The notes under the pieces were generated by a model, which saw only the letters and a program-made list of their open reading frames with translations, searched no databases and was not told the DNA's origin. Below are positions 22,294 to 31,254 of a stretch of 64,000 nt of DNA, piece by piece. The stretch is from Streptomyces sp. NBC_00223 (GTDB lineage: Bacteria > Actinomycetota > Actinomycetes > Streptomycetales > Streptomycetaceae), in NCBI RefSeq assembly GCF_036199905.1, contig NZ_CP108109.1:1860001-1924000 (forward strand), read 5' to 3'. Positions within the stretch are counted from its first letter, which is position 1; every line of letters starts with the position of its first letter. A program made the translations under genes and the position numbers.

Positions 22294-23655
22294 TCAGAGG
22301 TTCGGGAGGTTCTTGCGGAGCTCGAAGGCCGTGACCTCCGAGCGGTACTCCTCCCACTCCTGCTTCTTGTTGCGCAGGAAGAAGTCGAAGACGTGCTCCC
22401 CCAGCGTCTCGGCCACGAGCTCACTGCGCTCCATGAGGTCGATCGCCTCGCCGAGGTTCTGCGGGAGGGGCGCGATGCCCAGCGCACGGCGTTCCGCGTC
22501 GGACAGCGCCCACACGTCGTCGTCCGCGCCCGCGGGCAGCTCGTAGCCCTCCTGAATGCCCTTCATGCCCGCCGCGAGCAGCACCGCGTAGGCCAGATAG
22601 GGGTTGGCGCCGGAGTCGAGGGACCGGACCTCGACCCGGGTCGAGCCCGTCTTGCCCGGCTTGTACATCGGCACCCGGATGAGCGCCGAGCGGTTGTTGT
22701 GGCCCCAGCAGATGTACGAGGGCGCCTCGCCGCCCGCGCCCGCCGTGCGCTGGGAGCCGCCCCAGATCCGCTTGTAGGAGTTGACCCACTGGTTGGTGAC
22801 CGCCGAGATCTCGTCCGCGTGCCTGAGCAGGCCCGCGATGAACGACCGCCCGACCTTGGAGAGCTGGAACTCCGCGCCGGACTCGTAGAACGCGTTGCGG
22901 TCGCCCTCGAAGAGGGACAGATGGGAGTGCATCCCCGAACCCGGGTACTCCGAGAACGGCTTCGGCATGAAGGTCGCGTGCACCCCCTGCTCCAGCGCGA
23001 CCTGCTTCATGACCAGCCGGAACGTCATGATGTTGTCGGCCGTGGAGAGCGCGTCGGCGTACCGCAGGTCGATCTCCTGCTGGCCGGGGGCGCCTTCGTG
23101 GTGCGAGAACTCCACGGAGATGCCCATGGACTCCAGCATCGTGATGGCCTGGCGGCGGAAGTCCATGCCGACGGACTGCGGGGTGTGGTCGAAGTAGCCG
23201 GAGTTGTCCGCGGGCGTCGGCCGCGCGCCGTCCAGCGGCTTGTCCTTGAGCAGGTAGAACTCGATCTCGGGGTGGGTGTAGAAGGTGAAACCGAGGTCGG
23301 AGGTCTTGGCCAGCGCGCGCTTGAGGACATAGCGCGGGTCGGCGTACGACGGGGAGCCGTCCGGCATCAGGATGTCGCAGAACATCCGGGCCGTACCCGG
23401 GGCCTCCGCACGCCAGGGCAGCATCTGGAAGGTCGCCGGGTCCGGCTTGGCGATCATGTCGGACTCGTACACCCGGGCGAAGCCCTCGATGGCTGAGCCG
23501 TCGAAGCCGATGCCCTCGTCGAACGCCTGTTCAAGCTCCGCGGGGGCGACCGCGACCGACTTCAGATAGCCGAGCACGTCGGTGAACCACAGCCGTACGA
23601 AGCGGATGTCCCGCTCCTCCAGAGTGCGGAGCACGAACTCCTGCTGCTTATCCAT
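22294..23655 (-). CDS. glnA2: Glutamine synthetase-like enzyme GlnA2
   Basis: 453 residues. The ATG at 23655 gives the canonical MDKQQEFVLRTLEERDIRFV start and has GAGGA about 9 bases upstream; upstream in-frame codons are not needed. Domains are the GS beta-grasp (about residues 15-100) and the catalytic domain with PEIEFYLL, GMDFRRQ, SHHEGAPGQQEIDLRY, GSGMHSHLSL and NNRSALIRVP. It belongs to the GlnA2 branch of actinobacterial GSI-like enzymes. In S. coelicolor this branch has been reported to glutamylate polyamines rather than to be the main ammonia-assimilating enzyme. The region where GlnA1 carries the adenylylated Tyr (typically NLYDLP) here reads EGYELPAGADDDVW, so regulation by GlnE is doubtful. 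It lies 165 bp from the end of the mce operon and is read in the same direction. Confidence 0.92.
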   Translation of the reverse strand: MDKQQEFVLRTLEERDIRFVRLWFTDVLGYLKSVAVAPAELEQAFDEGIGFDGSAIEGFARVYESDMIAKPDPATFQMLPWRAEAPGTARMFCDILMPDGSPSYADPRYVLKRALAKTSDLGFTFYTHPEIEFYLLKDKPLDGARPTPADNSGYFDHTPQSVGMDFRRQAITMLESMGISVEFSHHEGAPGQQEIDLRYADALSTADNIMTFRLVMKQVALEQGVHATFMPKPFSEYPGSGMHSHLSLFEGDRNAFYESGAEFQLSKVGRSFIAGLLRHADEISAVTNQWVNSYKRIWGGSQRTAGAGGEAPSYICWGHNNRSALIRVPMYKPGKTGSTRVEVRSLDSGANPYLAYAVLLAAGMKGIQEGYELPAGADDDVWALSDAERRALGIAPLPQNLGEAIDLMERSELVAETLGEHVFDFFLRNKKQEWEEYRSEVTAFELRKNLPNL

Positions 23656-23820
23656 AACCATCCATCCTCGCCGGTCGGGCCACCTGCTCCCCCCGCCAGC
23701 CGGACACATCGGGGGTACACGAGCATGAGCATCCCATCTCGGCGTTTCGCATGCGTTGCGGGGCCCACCCCCATAGTGCCTGCCAGGGGGCCTGGCTTCA
23801 CCCGCTCGGCCCGCGCCTCG

Positions 23821-24627
23821 TCAGCCGAACGTGTCGATGGAGGCGATCTTCCAGGTGCCGTCCTGGCGGACCGCGTCCACCGCGAACATCGCCGCCGCGT
23901 AGGTCGTGCCCGCGGCCGCGCCCTTCGCCGTGCTGGTGTTGCGCTGGTCGGCGAAGACCAGCACCCGGGCCCGGTCGCCGTCGATCATCTGCACACCGGT
24001 GTCGGTGACGGTGGTGGTCAGCACCAGCTTCCGCGCCGGGGCCTGTGCCCTGACTTGGGCGATCATGTCCGCGTACTGCTGTACGGCCTTGCCGGTGAGA
24101 TCGCGCGCGGCGGCCTGGTCGGTACGGGCGGTGTCGGCCCAGTCGTAGGAGAAGACGGCGTTGACGTCCTGGGCGACACCGCCCTTGACCTCACTCGTAC
24201 GGGCGGTGTCGGTCAACGCGGTGTTGCCGGTGGCGGCGGTGTCGCGCAGCGCGGACGCCTTCCCGGCGGCGAGCGCGGCGAAGCCGCCGAGCAGGACGGT
24301 GACGACCGCCAGCGCGGCGACCACGACGGTGGTCCAGGCGGGCCGGCGCGGGCGGCGCGACCGTACGGGGGCCGGGTCGGGGGCGGGCTCGGCGGCGGGC
24401 TCGGCCACCGGCCCGACGGCCACCGACTCCAGGACATCGGGCCCCACGGCGTCCGGCTCCACAGCGTCCGGCTCCACGGCGTCCGGCTCCTCGACGTCCG
24501 GCTCCACGACGTCCGGCCCCACAGCGTCCGGCTCGACGACGGGCGCCGCGGACCGGACGGCCGTACGCCGCCCTCCGGCCGCGGCCAGCCTGCGCTGCCG
24601 GTTGATCAGATAACGGGTGGTCGACAT
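23821..24627 (-). CDS. Mce-associated membrane protein (Mam), type 2, copy b
   Basis: 268 residues. A cytoplasmic N-terminal tail contains a Pro/Asp/Val/Glu-rich repeat (VEPDAVEPDAVGPD), encoded by seven tandem 15-bp units at 24436-24540. One membrane helix follows (TVVVAALAVVTVLLGGFAAL). The outer domain contains ALRDTAATGNTALTDTARTS, FSYDWADTARTDQAAA and DRARVLVFADQ. The outer domain is homologous to the protein encoded at 25257-25886 and resembles mycobacterial Mas/Mam proteins, which stabilise Mce complexes. It is the last gene of the mce operon. Confidence 0.8.
   Translation of the reverse strand: MSTTRYLINRQRRLAAAGGRRTAVRSAAPVVEPDAVGPDVVEPDVEEPDAVEPDAVEPDAVGPDVLESVAVGPVAEPAAEPAPDPAPVRSRRPRRPAWTTVVVAALAVVTVLLGGFAALAAGKASALRDTAATGNTALTDTARTSEVKGGVAQDVNAVFSYDWADTARTDQAAARDLTGKAVQQYADMIAQVRAQAPARKLVLTTTVTDTGVQMIDGDRARVLVFADQRNTSTAKGAAAGTTYAAAMFAVDAVRQDGTWKIASIDTFG
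24436..24540 (-). repeat. Seven tandem 15-bp units inside Mam coding sequence
   Basis: Units of the form GTCCGGCTCCACGGC repeat with exact 15-bp spacing from 24436 to 24540. They encode a five-residue motif like EPDAV in the cytoplasmic tail. The period is a multiple of three, so copy-number change would keep the frame. Confidence 0.8.
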
Positions 24628-24654
24628 GGCTACGGCGTCCTCTCGCGTACGGCG

Positions 24655-25236
24655 TCAGCGGCCGGCGGTGGGCTGCGGGGAGGCGGAAGCGGAAGGGTCA
24701 TCGGGCGCCGCGCTGTCCCCCATCGGCGCCTGACCGAGCGCGCTGAGCTTCCAGCCGCCGCCCGTCCGGGTGAGCTCGCCCAGCAGCCGGCTCTCCTTGA
24801 CCGACGGCTCGGCCTTCGGCGCCCGTACGGTGATCCGCAGCGCGATCATCACGCTCGCCCGCCCGGTCCTGGTGTCCAGCTCGGTCACCGCGCCGGAGAG
24901 CACCTGCGCCGTGCTGACGGTCTGCGCCTGCCGTACCTGCTTCTCGAAGTCCGCCCGCCCCTGGACGAGTTGGGAGTGCAGATCGCCCGTGGTCGAGGAC
25001 TCCCAGCGGTCCAGGCCGTGGTCGAGGTCGTCGTGGTCCAGGGTGTTCATGTTCTGCACGGCCTGCTCCCCCGCGGCCAGTACGGTGTCGCGGGCGCGGG
25101 CGAAGGCCGTGTCGTCGTCGTGCGCGGCGCCGTACCAGGACCAGCCGGTCCAGGCGGCGGCGCAGACGGCGGCGAGCGCGAGAGCGAGGGCCACGGCGAG
25201 CAGCGGGCGGCGCGGACGCGGGACGGTGAACGGCAT
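24655..25236 (-). CDS. Mce-associated membrane protein (Mam), type 1, copy b
   Basis: 193 residues. AGGAAG lies 9 bases before the ATG at 25236, giving MPFTVPRPRRPLLAVALALA; a longer frame runs into the previous gene. One N-terminal membrane helix is followed by an outer domain with QNMNTLDHDDLDHGLDRW, AVTELDTRTGRASVMIAL and GGWKLSALGQAP. The protein encoded at 25901-26434 has the same blocks (LNTVDAAHAARDL, AVTELDTRAGTAK, GGWKLSALTAVP), so the two are paralogues. The role is presumably structural support of the Mce assembly. Confidence 0.82.
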   Translation of the reverse strand: MPFTVPRPRRPLLAVALALALAAVCAAAWTGWSWYGAAHDDDTAFARARDTVLAAGEQAVQNMNTLDHDDLDHGLDRWESSTTGDLHSQLVQGRADFEKQVRQAQTVSTAQVLSGAVTELDTRTGRASVMIALRITVRAPKAEPSVKESRLLGELTRTGGGWKLSALGQAPMGDSAAPDDPSASASPQPTAGR

Positions 25237-25256
25237 ACGGGTCAACTTCCTTCCTC

Positions 25257-25886
25257 TCAAAGGGCCTTGAGGTCGGTGATCCGCCACCGTCCGGCCTTGT
25301 ACTCGGCGGTCACCGCGAGTTGCGCGGCCGCGTCCGTGGCGGGTGCGCCGGCCCGCTGGGCGGTCTGGTCGAGGAAGACCAGCAGTCGGGCGTGGTCGGC
25401 GGTGAGCGAGACGACCCCGGCTCGTACGACCCGGGTGGTCAGGGTGAGGCGCTGCTCGGTGACGTGCTGCCTGATCTGCGCGAACAGCGCCTGGTACTGG
25501 CCGGCGGCGGTGCCGTCGAGCAGTTCGCGGGCGGCCCGGTCGGTGGACTCGGTGTCGTCGGGGGTGTAGGCGAAGATCCGGCTGAGCGCGCTGCTGATGT
25601 CGCCGGTGACCTGGTCGGTGGCGTCGGTGTCGGTCAGCGCGTGGTTGGCGGTCGCGGCGGGGTCGCGCAACTCCTGTGCGGCGTCACGCAGTCCGCCCGC
25701 CGCGAGCAGCAGGACGAGCAGCACGCCCGCGCTCACCACCCGCCGACGGCCATGGGCCCAGGCGGGCCGGCGCAGCCGCGAAGGACGCCGGGCCGCCACC
25801 GGTTCGACGGCCACCGCATCCGACTCGGCCCCCGACTCGGCGTCCTGGTCGGCGCTCTGGTCGGCCCCCGTGTCCGTCGTCGCCAT
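25257..25886 (-). CDS. Mce-associated membrane protein (Mam), type 2, copy a
   Basis: 209 residues from the ATG at 25886, with a G-rich ribosome site just upstream. An acidic N-terminal tail (TDTGADQSADQDAESGAESD) and a basic stretch precede one membrane helix (VVSAGVLLVLLLAAGGL). The outer domain includes LRDPAATANHALTDTDATDQ, AYTPDDTESTDRAA and ADHARLLVFLDQTAQ, which align with the copy encoded at 23821-24627. It is part of the mce operon, 14 bases after the preceding gene. Confidence 0.82.
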   Translation of the reverse strand: MATTDTGADQSADQDAESGAESDAVAVEPVAARRPSRLRRPAWAHGRRRVVSAGVLLVLLLAAGGLRDAAQELRDPAATANHALTDTDATDQVTGDISSALSRIFAYTPDDTESTDRAARELLDGTAAGQYQALFAQIRQHVTEQRLTLTTRVVRAGVVSLTADHARLLVFLDQTAQRAGAPATDAAAQLAVTAEYKAGRWRITDLKAL

Positions 25887-25900
25887 GTCCGTCTCCCCCC

Positions 25901-26434
25901 TCAACTCGCGCCCACCGGCACCGCGGTGAGCGCCGAGAGCTTCCAACCACCGGACGTGCGCGACAGGTTCGCCTCGAACCGCTTGCGGTCGACGCGTGCC
26001 GAACCGCTCTTCGGGGCCACCCGTACCTGGACGGTCGCGATGAGCTTCGCCGTACCGGCCCGGGTGTCGAGTTCGGTGACCGCCGCGTCCGTGACCGTGC
26101 CGCGCGTCGAGGTGCCAGAACCGGTGAGCGCGGACTCGTCGGCGGTGTGGGTACGGGACAGCTGGTCGTGCAGCGGGCCGGTGGTCGCGTCCAGCCACCC
26201 GGTGAGGTCGCGGGCCGCGTGGGCGGCGTCCACGGTGTTCAGCCGGGCGATCTCCCGCTGCCCGGTGGCCCGTACGGTGTCGCGCGCCTTGCCGTAGCCC
26301 AGCGAGCCGTCGCCGCGCGCGTCGGCGTACGACCGGGCTCCCAGCGCGCACAGCACGACGGCGAGCACCCAGGCCGTGGCCCAGGCCGTCCTGCGCCCGG
26401 CCGCGCTCCGGAGCAGGCTTGTCGGAAAACTCAT
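25901..26434 (-). CDS. Mce-associated membrane protein (Mam), type 1, copy a
   Basis: 177 residues. Its ATG overlaps the mceF stop (ATGA), so translation is coupled. A single membrane helix near the N-terminus (WATAWVLAVVLCALGA) is followed by an outer domain with RLNTVDAAHAARDLTGWLDA and AVTELDTRAGTAKLIATVQV and ending SGGWKLSALTAVPVGAS. It is paralogous to the protein encoded at 24655-25236. Family knowledge links such proteins to stability of Mce lipid transporters. Confidence 0.82.
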   Translation of the reverse strand: MSFPTSLLRSAAGRRTAWATAWVLAVVLCALGARSYADARGDGSLGYGKARDTVRATGQREIARLNTVDAAHAARDLTGWLDATTGPLHDQLSRTHTADESALTGSGTSTRGTVTDAAVTELDTRAGTAKLIATVQVRVAPKSGSARVDRKRFEANLSRTSGGWKLSALTAVPVGAS

Positions 26435-27726
26435 CGCGCGTCCTCCAGACCGAACAGGGCCGCCATCGTGGTGGGGCCGCCGGGTGCGAGCGCGGGCAGC
26501 CCGAGGGCGCCGGGCAGCGCGGCCGGGGAGACACCCGTGGCGGCGGCCGGGGTGTCGGTCGGGGCGGTCGTGGTCGGCAGTACGGACCCGGGCCGCGCCG
26601 GTTCCGGCACCCCGCCGCCGCCCGGCGCGTGGGCCGAGCCGCGTACGTCGGTGCCGGAGGAGGCCGGGGCCGTGCAGCGGGCCGCGGTGTTGAAGGCGGT
26701 CGCGGGCGCGCTGGTGTCGAGGCCGTTGCGGTACGCCGTGCCGCCGTAGCCGGAAGTACAGGGCAGCGGGGCGAAGAAGGTGACCGCCATCCCGAAGTGC
26801 ACCCCGCTCCGGTCGACCGCCGTCGACCCGGCCGCGGCCACTGCGGGCGCCTTGACCAGGTACTCCTGGATACCGCGCTGCCGGGTCACCGCGATGTCCG
26901 AGGTGGTCAGCAGATTGGCCAGCACCACGCTCAACTGCGGGCCGACATCGCGCAGCAGCGCGCTGACCTGTCCGGCCGCGTCGGGCGCGGCGGTGATCAG
27001 CCGGCGCAGATCGGTGTCGGAGGAGTCGAGTCGGGCGGCGAGCTGATTGGCGCTGTCGGCGAAGGACGTGATGGCGTCGCCCTCGTCGGCCTGGGTGCGC
27101 AGCACGGTCCGCCCGTCGATCATCAGCGTGGTGTCGACCGGCAGATTGGCGTCGGCGGTGGCGAGGAGCCGGCCGCTGGTGTCGAGGAGCGACTGCAAGT
27201 TGTCGGCCTGCCCGGCGAACGCCTGCCCGAACTCGTCCACCACCGTTCGCAGCGAGTCCAGCGGTACGGAGCCCGCGAGATTGTCGACGCTGGTCAGCAG
27301 GTTGGTGACGGGCGCCGGGGTGTGGGTGTCGGCCTCGTCGATGTGCGAGCCGTCCTTGAGATACGGCCCCTGGTCGGTGCTCGGCCGGAGGTCGATGTAC
27401 TGCTCGCCGACCGCCGAGAGGCTGGCGACAACGGCCTTGAGGCGGGAGGGGATACGGGGTGCGGAGTCGTTGATCCGCAGCGACGCCTCGACGCCGTCGC
27501 CGGTGAGCCGGATCGGTCCGACCCGGCCGACCGAGACCCCGCGGTAGGTGACGTCGGCGTGCTCGAACAGCCCACCGGCCTCGGGGAGTTCGACCTTCAC
27601 GGTGTAGTAGCCGCGCAGCCCGACATAGCGGCCGAGGTCGGCGTATCGGACGCCGATGAAGCTGAGGACGAGCACGGCGACGACCAGGAAGGCGATGTTC
27701 TTGACGACGGTGGCCCGGGTCAGCAT
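26431..27726 (-). CDS. mceF: MCE-family lipid-transfer protein MceF
   Basis: 431 residues. An N-terminal membrane anchor (NIAFLVVAVLVLSFIGVRYA) is followed by the MCE/MlaD domain (YYTVKVELPEAGGLFEHADV, YRGVSVGRVGPI, SLSAVGEQYIDLRP). After it comes a long helical region that, by knowledge of the family, forms the tube through which lipids travel. The C-terminal part contains PCTSGYGG and a Pro/Ala/Gly-rich tail. It is the sixth of six mce genes in order, with start and stop overlapping its neighbours. Confidence 0.9.
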   Translation of the reverse strand: MLTRATVVKNIAFLVVAVLVLSFIGVRYADLGRYVGLRGYYTVKVELPEAGGLFEHADVTYRGVSVGRVGPIRLTGDGVEASLRINDSAPRIPSRLKAVVASLSAVGEQYIDLRPSTDQGPYLKDGSHIDEADTHTPAPVTNLLTSVDNLAGSVPLDSLRTVVDEFGQAFAGQADNLQSLLDTSGRLLATADANLPVDTTLMIDGRTVLRTQADEGDAITSFADSANQLAARLDSSDTDLRRLITAAPDAAGQVSALLRDVGPQLSVVLANLLTTSDIAVTRQRGIQEYLVKAPAVAAAGSTAVDRSGVHFGMAVTFFAPLPCTSGYGGTAYRNGLDTSAPATAFNTAARCTAPASSGTDVRGSAHAPGGGGVPEPARPGSVLPTTTAPTDTPAAATGVSPAALPGALGLPALAPGGPTTMAALFGLEDAR

Positions 27727-28988
27727 CAGCGGCCTCCCGCGCGGACGGATTCGGTGCCGGTGACGGCGGGCAGTGGCAGCGGGACTCCGGCCTTGGCGAG
27801 CTTGCTGTCGAGCCGGTCCCGGGCGGTACGGGCGCTGCGGGCGACGGCCGCGCTGCCGCCCGGGTCGGAAGGATCGTCGCTGGGCGGCGGGTAGACGTTC
27901 TCGTCGGCGGGCATCTCGGGGATGAGCCGGGTACCGGGGGCGGCCGTCAGATCGAGATAGACATTGAGGTAGTCGCCCTTGACGCCGTTGAGCACCTCGT
28001 CGGTGAACGGGTAGGTCAGCAGCACCTGGAGCGAGTCCGGCAGGTCGCTCCCGGCGTCGGCGAGCCGTTGCAGGGTGGGCGCGAGGGCCTTGAGGTCGGC
28101 GACCATGTCGTCCTTGCTCCGGTCGACGGTGTCCACCGCGACACCGGAGAGGGTGTCGAGCGAGCGGAGCATGGTGACGAGTGAACCGCGCTGCTGCTCC
28201 AGGACTTTCAGACCGGGGCTGAGGTCGGTCAGCACGGTGCCGATCTTCTGGTCGCGGGCGGCGAGGGTGGCGGAGAGCCGGTCGACGCCGTCGAGCGCGT
28301 CGGTGATGTCCTGCTTGTGGCCGTCGAGATCGGTCACGAGGGTGTCGACCTGGGTGAGCATGTCGCGGATCTGCGGCTCGTTGCCGGTCAGCGCCTTGTT
28401 CAGCTCGACGCTGATGGTCTTGAGCTGCTGGACGCCGCCGCCGTTGAGCAGCAGGGACAGGGCGCCGAAGACCTCCTCGACCTCCGGGTCACGGCCGGTG
28501 CGGGACAGCGGGATGACGTCGCCGTCGCCGAGCCGCCCGGTGGGGGTGTCGGCGGCGGGCACGGGCGCGGAAGGGCCCGAGCCGGTCACGGCAGCCGTCG
28601 CAGCCTCCGTACCCGTACCCCCGCCCGTCCCCGTCCCCGGCGGCGCGGACAGCTCCACGTACTTCTCGCCGAGCAGGCTGGACTGCGCCAGATGGGCGTA
28701 CGCGTTCGCGGGCAGCCGGACCTTGCCGTTGACCTTCATGGTGACCAGCGCCGACCAGCCGTCGGGCGCGAGGCCGATCCTGGTGACCCGGCCGACGGCC
28801 ACGTCGTTGACGCGTACGGACGCCTGCGGCACGAGGTCGAGGACGTCGGCGAAGCGGGCCTTGACCGTGTAGGGGTGGCCGCCGAGGTCGGCGCCGCCGG
28901 GCAGCGGGATGCCCTGCACCCCGGTGAAGGAGCAGCCGGTGGCCAGCAGGGCCACCAGGGCGGCGGTCGCCGCGTGTCGGAGCCTCAT
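27726..28988 (-). CDS. mceE: MCE-family lipoprotein MceE
   Basis: 420 residues. The signal peptide ends in the lipobox LLATGC, so this is the lipid-anchored member of the set, as MceE is in mycobacteria. The MCE domain is visible (YTVKARFADVLDLVPQASVR, NDVAVGRVTRIG, SSLLGEKYVELSAPPG). A Gly/Thr/Ala-rich insertion precedes the helical region and a YPPPSDDPSDPGGSA stretch near the end. Its stop overlaps the mceF start (TGATG). Confidence 0.9.
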   Translation of the reverse strand: MRLRHAATAALVALLATGCSFTGVQGIPLPGGADLGGHPYTVKARFADVLDLVPQASVRVNDVAVGRVTRIGLAPDGWSALVTMKVNGKVRLPANAYAHLAQSSLLGEKYVELSAPPGTGTGGGTGTEAATAAVTGSGPSAPVPAADTPTGRLGDGDVIPLSRTGRDPEVEEVFGALSLLLNGGGVQQLKTISVELNKALTGNEPQIRDMLTQVDTLVTDLDGHKQDITDALDGVDRLSATLAARDQKIGTVLTDLSPGLKVLEQQRGSLVTMLRSLDTLSGVAVDTVDRSKDDMVADLKALAPTLQRLADAGSDLPDSLQVLLTYPFTDEVLNGVKGDYLNVYLDLTAAPGTRLIPEMPADENVYPPPSDDPSDPGGSAAVARSARTARDRLDSKLAKAGVPLPLPAVTGTESVRAGGR

Positions 28989-30109
28989 CGGGCCGCCCCC
29001 TCGGGCTGGTCGGCGTCCGGGGCGCCGCCGTAGACCGTGCCGACGGCGGGCAGTGGCAGTGGCAGGGACCGCTCGCCCGCCGTGACCGGGGTGAGGTCAG
29101 CGGGACCGGTATCGCCGACCGTGCTCAGCTCGTTGATGTTCGTACGGCCGTCGAGGGTGCTGTGCTTGGGGTCGTAGGCGTTGAGGAGGTTGTCGGCGGC
29201 CAGGGGCGCGGTGTCGAGGAGTTCGGCGAGTGAGGCGCGCTGGTCGACCAATGTCTGCGTGATCGGCGCGAGTCGGGTGACGCTGCTCTTGAGGCGGGCC
29301 CGGTTGTCCTGGATGAAGGTCTTCACCTGGCCCAGCGCGGTGGACAGTTGGCTGAGCGCGCCGGCCAGGTTCTGCTTGTCCTCGGCGAGGAAGCCGGTGA
29401 CCGTGGAGAGTTGGTCGGCGGCGGCCTTCACCTTGCCGTCATTGTCCTTGAGCATCGTGGTGAAGGACTGGAGGTAGGACAGCGTGGCGAAGAGGTCGTC
29501 GCTGTGGCCGTCGAGGGTCTTGGACGCCTGGCCGAGCTGGTCGATGCTGTCGCCGATCGCCTTGCCGTTGCCGTCGAGGTTGCGCGCGCCCGTGTCGAGC
29601 AGATCCGACAAAGCGCCGGTGGCGTTGGCGCCGTTGGGGCCGAGGGCGTCGCTGAGCTTGGTGACGCTGTCGTAGAGCTGGTCGATCTCGACCGGGGTGG
29701 CGGTGCGGCTCGCCGGGATGACGGCGTGGTCCTTGAGCAGGGGGCCGCCGGTGTACGCGGGCGTGAGCTGGATGTAGCGGTCGGCGACGACGCTGGGCGC
29801 GACCACCACGGCCCCCGCGTCGGCCGGCACCTTCACCCCGTGGTCGAGGGTGAGCGTCACCTCGACCTGCTTGCCCCGCGGGGTCACGGCGTCGACCCGG
29901 CCGACCTTGACGCCGAGTATCCGCAGGTCGGAGCCCGCGTACACACCCACCGTACGGTCGAACCAGGCGGTGACGCGGCTGCCGTCGGGGCCGCCGAGCA
30001 CGACCAGGCCCGCGGTGACGGCGGCCCCGGCGACCACGGCCAGGACGGTGACCAGGACGGCGAGCCGCCGGAGTCCGTAGCCGCTGAGCGCGGTGCGCAG
30101 ACGCCTCAT
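28985..30109 (-). CDS. mceD: MCE-family lipid-transfer protein MceD
   Basis: 374 residues. The ATG at 30109 overlaps the mceC stop in ATGA; the frame also continues upstream but that part overlaps mceC. A membrane anchor (LAVLVTVLAVVAGAAVTAGL) precedes the MCE domain with VYAGSDLRILGVKVGRVDAV and PSVVADRYIQLTPAYTGG. A long helical region follows, with SQLSTALGQVKTFIQDNRAR and LLNAYDPKHSTLDGRTNINE. It has no lipobox. Confidence 0.9.
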   Translation of the reverse strand: MRRLRTALSGYGLRRLAVLVTVLAVVAGAAVTAGLVVLGGPDGSRVTAWFDRTVGVYAGSDLRILGVKVGRVDAVTPRGKQVEVTLTLDHGVKVPADAGAVVVAPSVVADRYIQLTPAYTGGPLLKDHAVIPASRTATPVEIDQLYDSVTKLSDALGPNGANATGALSDLLDTGARNLDGNGKAIGDSIDQLGQASKTLDGHSDDLFATLSYLQSFTTMLKDNDGKVKAAADQLSTVTGFLAEDKQNLAGALSQLSTALGQVKTFIQDNRARLKSSVTRLAPITQTLVDQRASLAELLDTAPLAADNLLNAYDPKHSTLDGRTNINELSTVGDTGPADLTPVTAGERSLPLPLPAVGTVYGGAPDADQPEGAAR

Positions 30110-31254
30110 GAGTGCCCTCCCGTCGCCTTGGGCGGCATGCAGCCGGTGGCCGGCGGGGTGCCCGGCGGCAGATAGCTCTTGGGGACGAGCCCGCACAGAT
30201 AGCTGTCGAACCAGCGGCCGTTGCCGAGGGTGTTGCCGACCAGCCGGTAGTACGGGCCCGCGAGCGCCAGCACCTGGTCCAGGCTGGACTGGTTGGCCAG
30301 CAGAACGCCGGTGACCCGGTCCAACGCGTCCAGGGTGGGGGCCAGTTGGCGGGTGTTGTCGGCGACCAGGCCGCTGAGCTGCGTACCGAGATCCTGGGTG
30401 CCGATGAGCAGCGCGTGGATGGCGTCCCGCCTCTTCTGCACCTCGCCGAGGAGCAGGTCGCCGTCCGAGATCAGCGTCTGGAAGCGGCCGTTCTGGTCGG
30501 AGAGGGTCTTGGTGAGCTGCCGGCTGCCGGTGAGCAGGTCGGCGAGCTGGGTGTCCCGGCTGGAGACCGTCCTGGACAGCGCCGCCAGTCCGGTGGCGGC
30601 GCTGCGCACCGAGGCCGGGGTGTTCCGGAAGGTGTCGGAGATGGTCTGGAAGCTCTGCGCGAGCTGCCGGGTGTCGATCGCCCCGAGGGTCTGCCCGAGC
30701 CCGTCGAACGCCTGGGTGACGTCGTACGGCGAGGTGGTGCGGCTTCTGGGGATGCGCCGGCCGGGGTCCTGCGGGCGGCTGCCCAGCGGGTCGACGGCGA
30801 GGTACTTCTCGCCGAGCAGCGTCTTGATGCCGATGGCGGCGGTGCTGGCGTCGCCGATCCAGGTGTGCCGGACCTTGAAGGTGACCTTCACCTGGGCGCT
30901 GTCCAGCGCGACCCCGGTGACCTTGCCGACCTTGACGCCCGCGACCCGCACCTCGTCGCCGCCGCGCAACCCCGCGGCCTCGGTGAAGTTCGCGGAGTAC
31001 GTGGTGCCGCCGCCGATCAGCGGCAGCGCCTCGGCGTTGTACACGACCACGCTGATCAGGGCGAGCAGCAGCAGGCCGACGGCGCCGACGGCGACCGGGT
31101 CGCGCTCGCGCGTCGGGCGGAAGAGCGGGCGGCCGCGGCGGGCGGGGGCGCGCCGGAACAGCCCGCGGCCGTCGGGCGCGCGCAACCGTGTCCGTACGGC
31201 CGGGACGCCGGAACGGGACAGGCGGGGCAGACGGGGCAGACGGGGGCGGATCAT
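30106..31254 (-). CDS. mceC: MCE-family lipid-transfer protein MceC
   Basis: 382 residues from the ATG at 31254, which overlaps the mceB stop (ATGA); a GTG three codons upstream is less likely. A long basic N-terminal tail of about 50 residues precedes the membrane helix (VAVGAVGLLLLALISVVVYN). The MCE domain shows AAGLRGGDEVRVAGVKVGKV and IKTLLGEKYLAVDPLG. The C-terminal part contains YRLVGNTLGNGRWFDSYLCG. Confidence 0.9.
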   Translation of the reverse strand: MIRPRLPRLPRLSRSGVPAVRTRLRAPDGRGLFRRAPARRGRPLFRPTRERDPVAVGAVGLLLLALISVVVYNAEALPLIGGGTTYSANFTEAAGLRGGDEVRVAGVKVGKVTGVALDSAQVKVTFKVRHTWIGDASTAAIGIKTLLGEKYLAVDPLGSRPQDPGRRIPRSRTTSPYDVTQAFDGLGQTLGAIDTRQLAQSFQTISDTFRNTPASVRSAATGLAALSRTVSSRDTQLADLLTGSRQLTKTLSDQNGRFQTLISDGDLLLGEVQKRRDAIHALLIGTQDLGTQLSGLVADNTRQLAPTLDALDRVTGVLLANQSSLDQVLALAGPYYRLVGNTLGNGRWFDSYLCGLVPKSYLPPGTPPATGCMPPKATGGHS

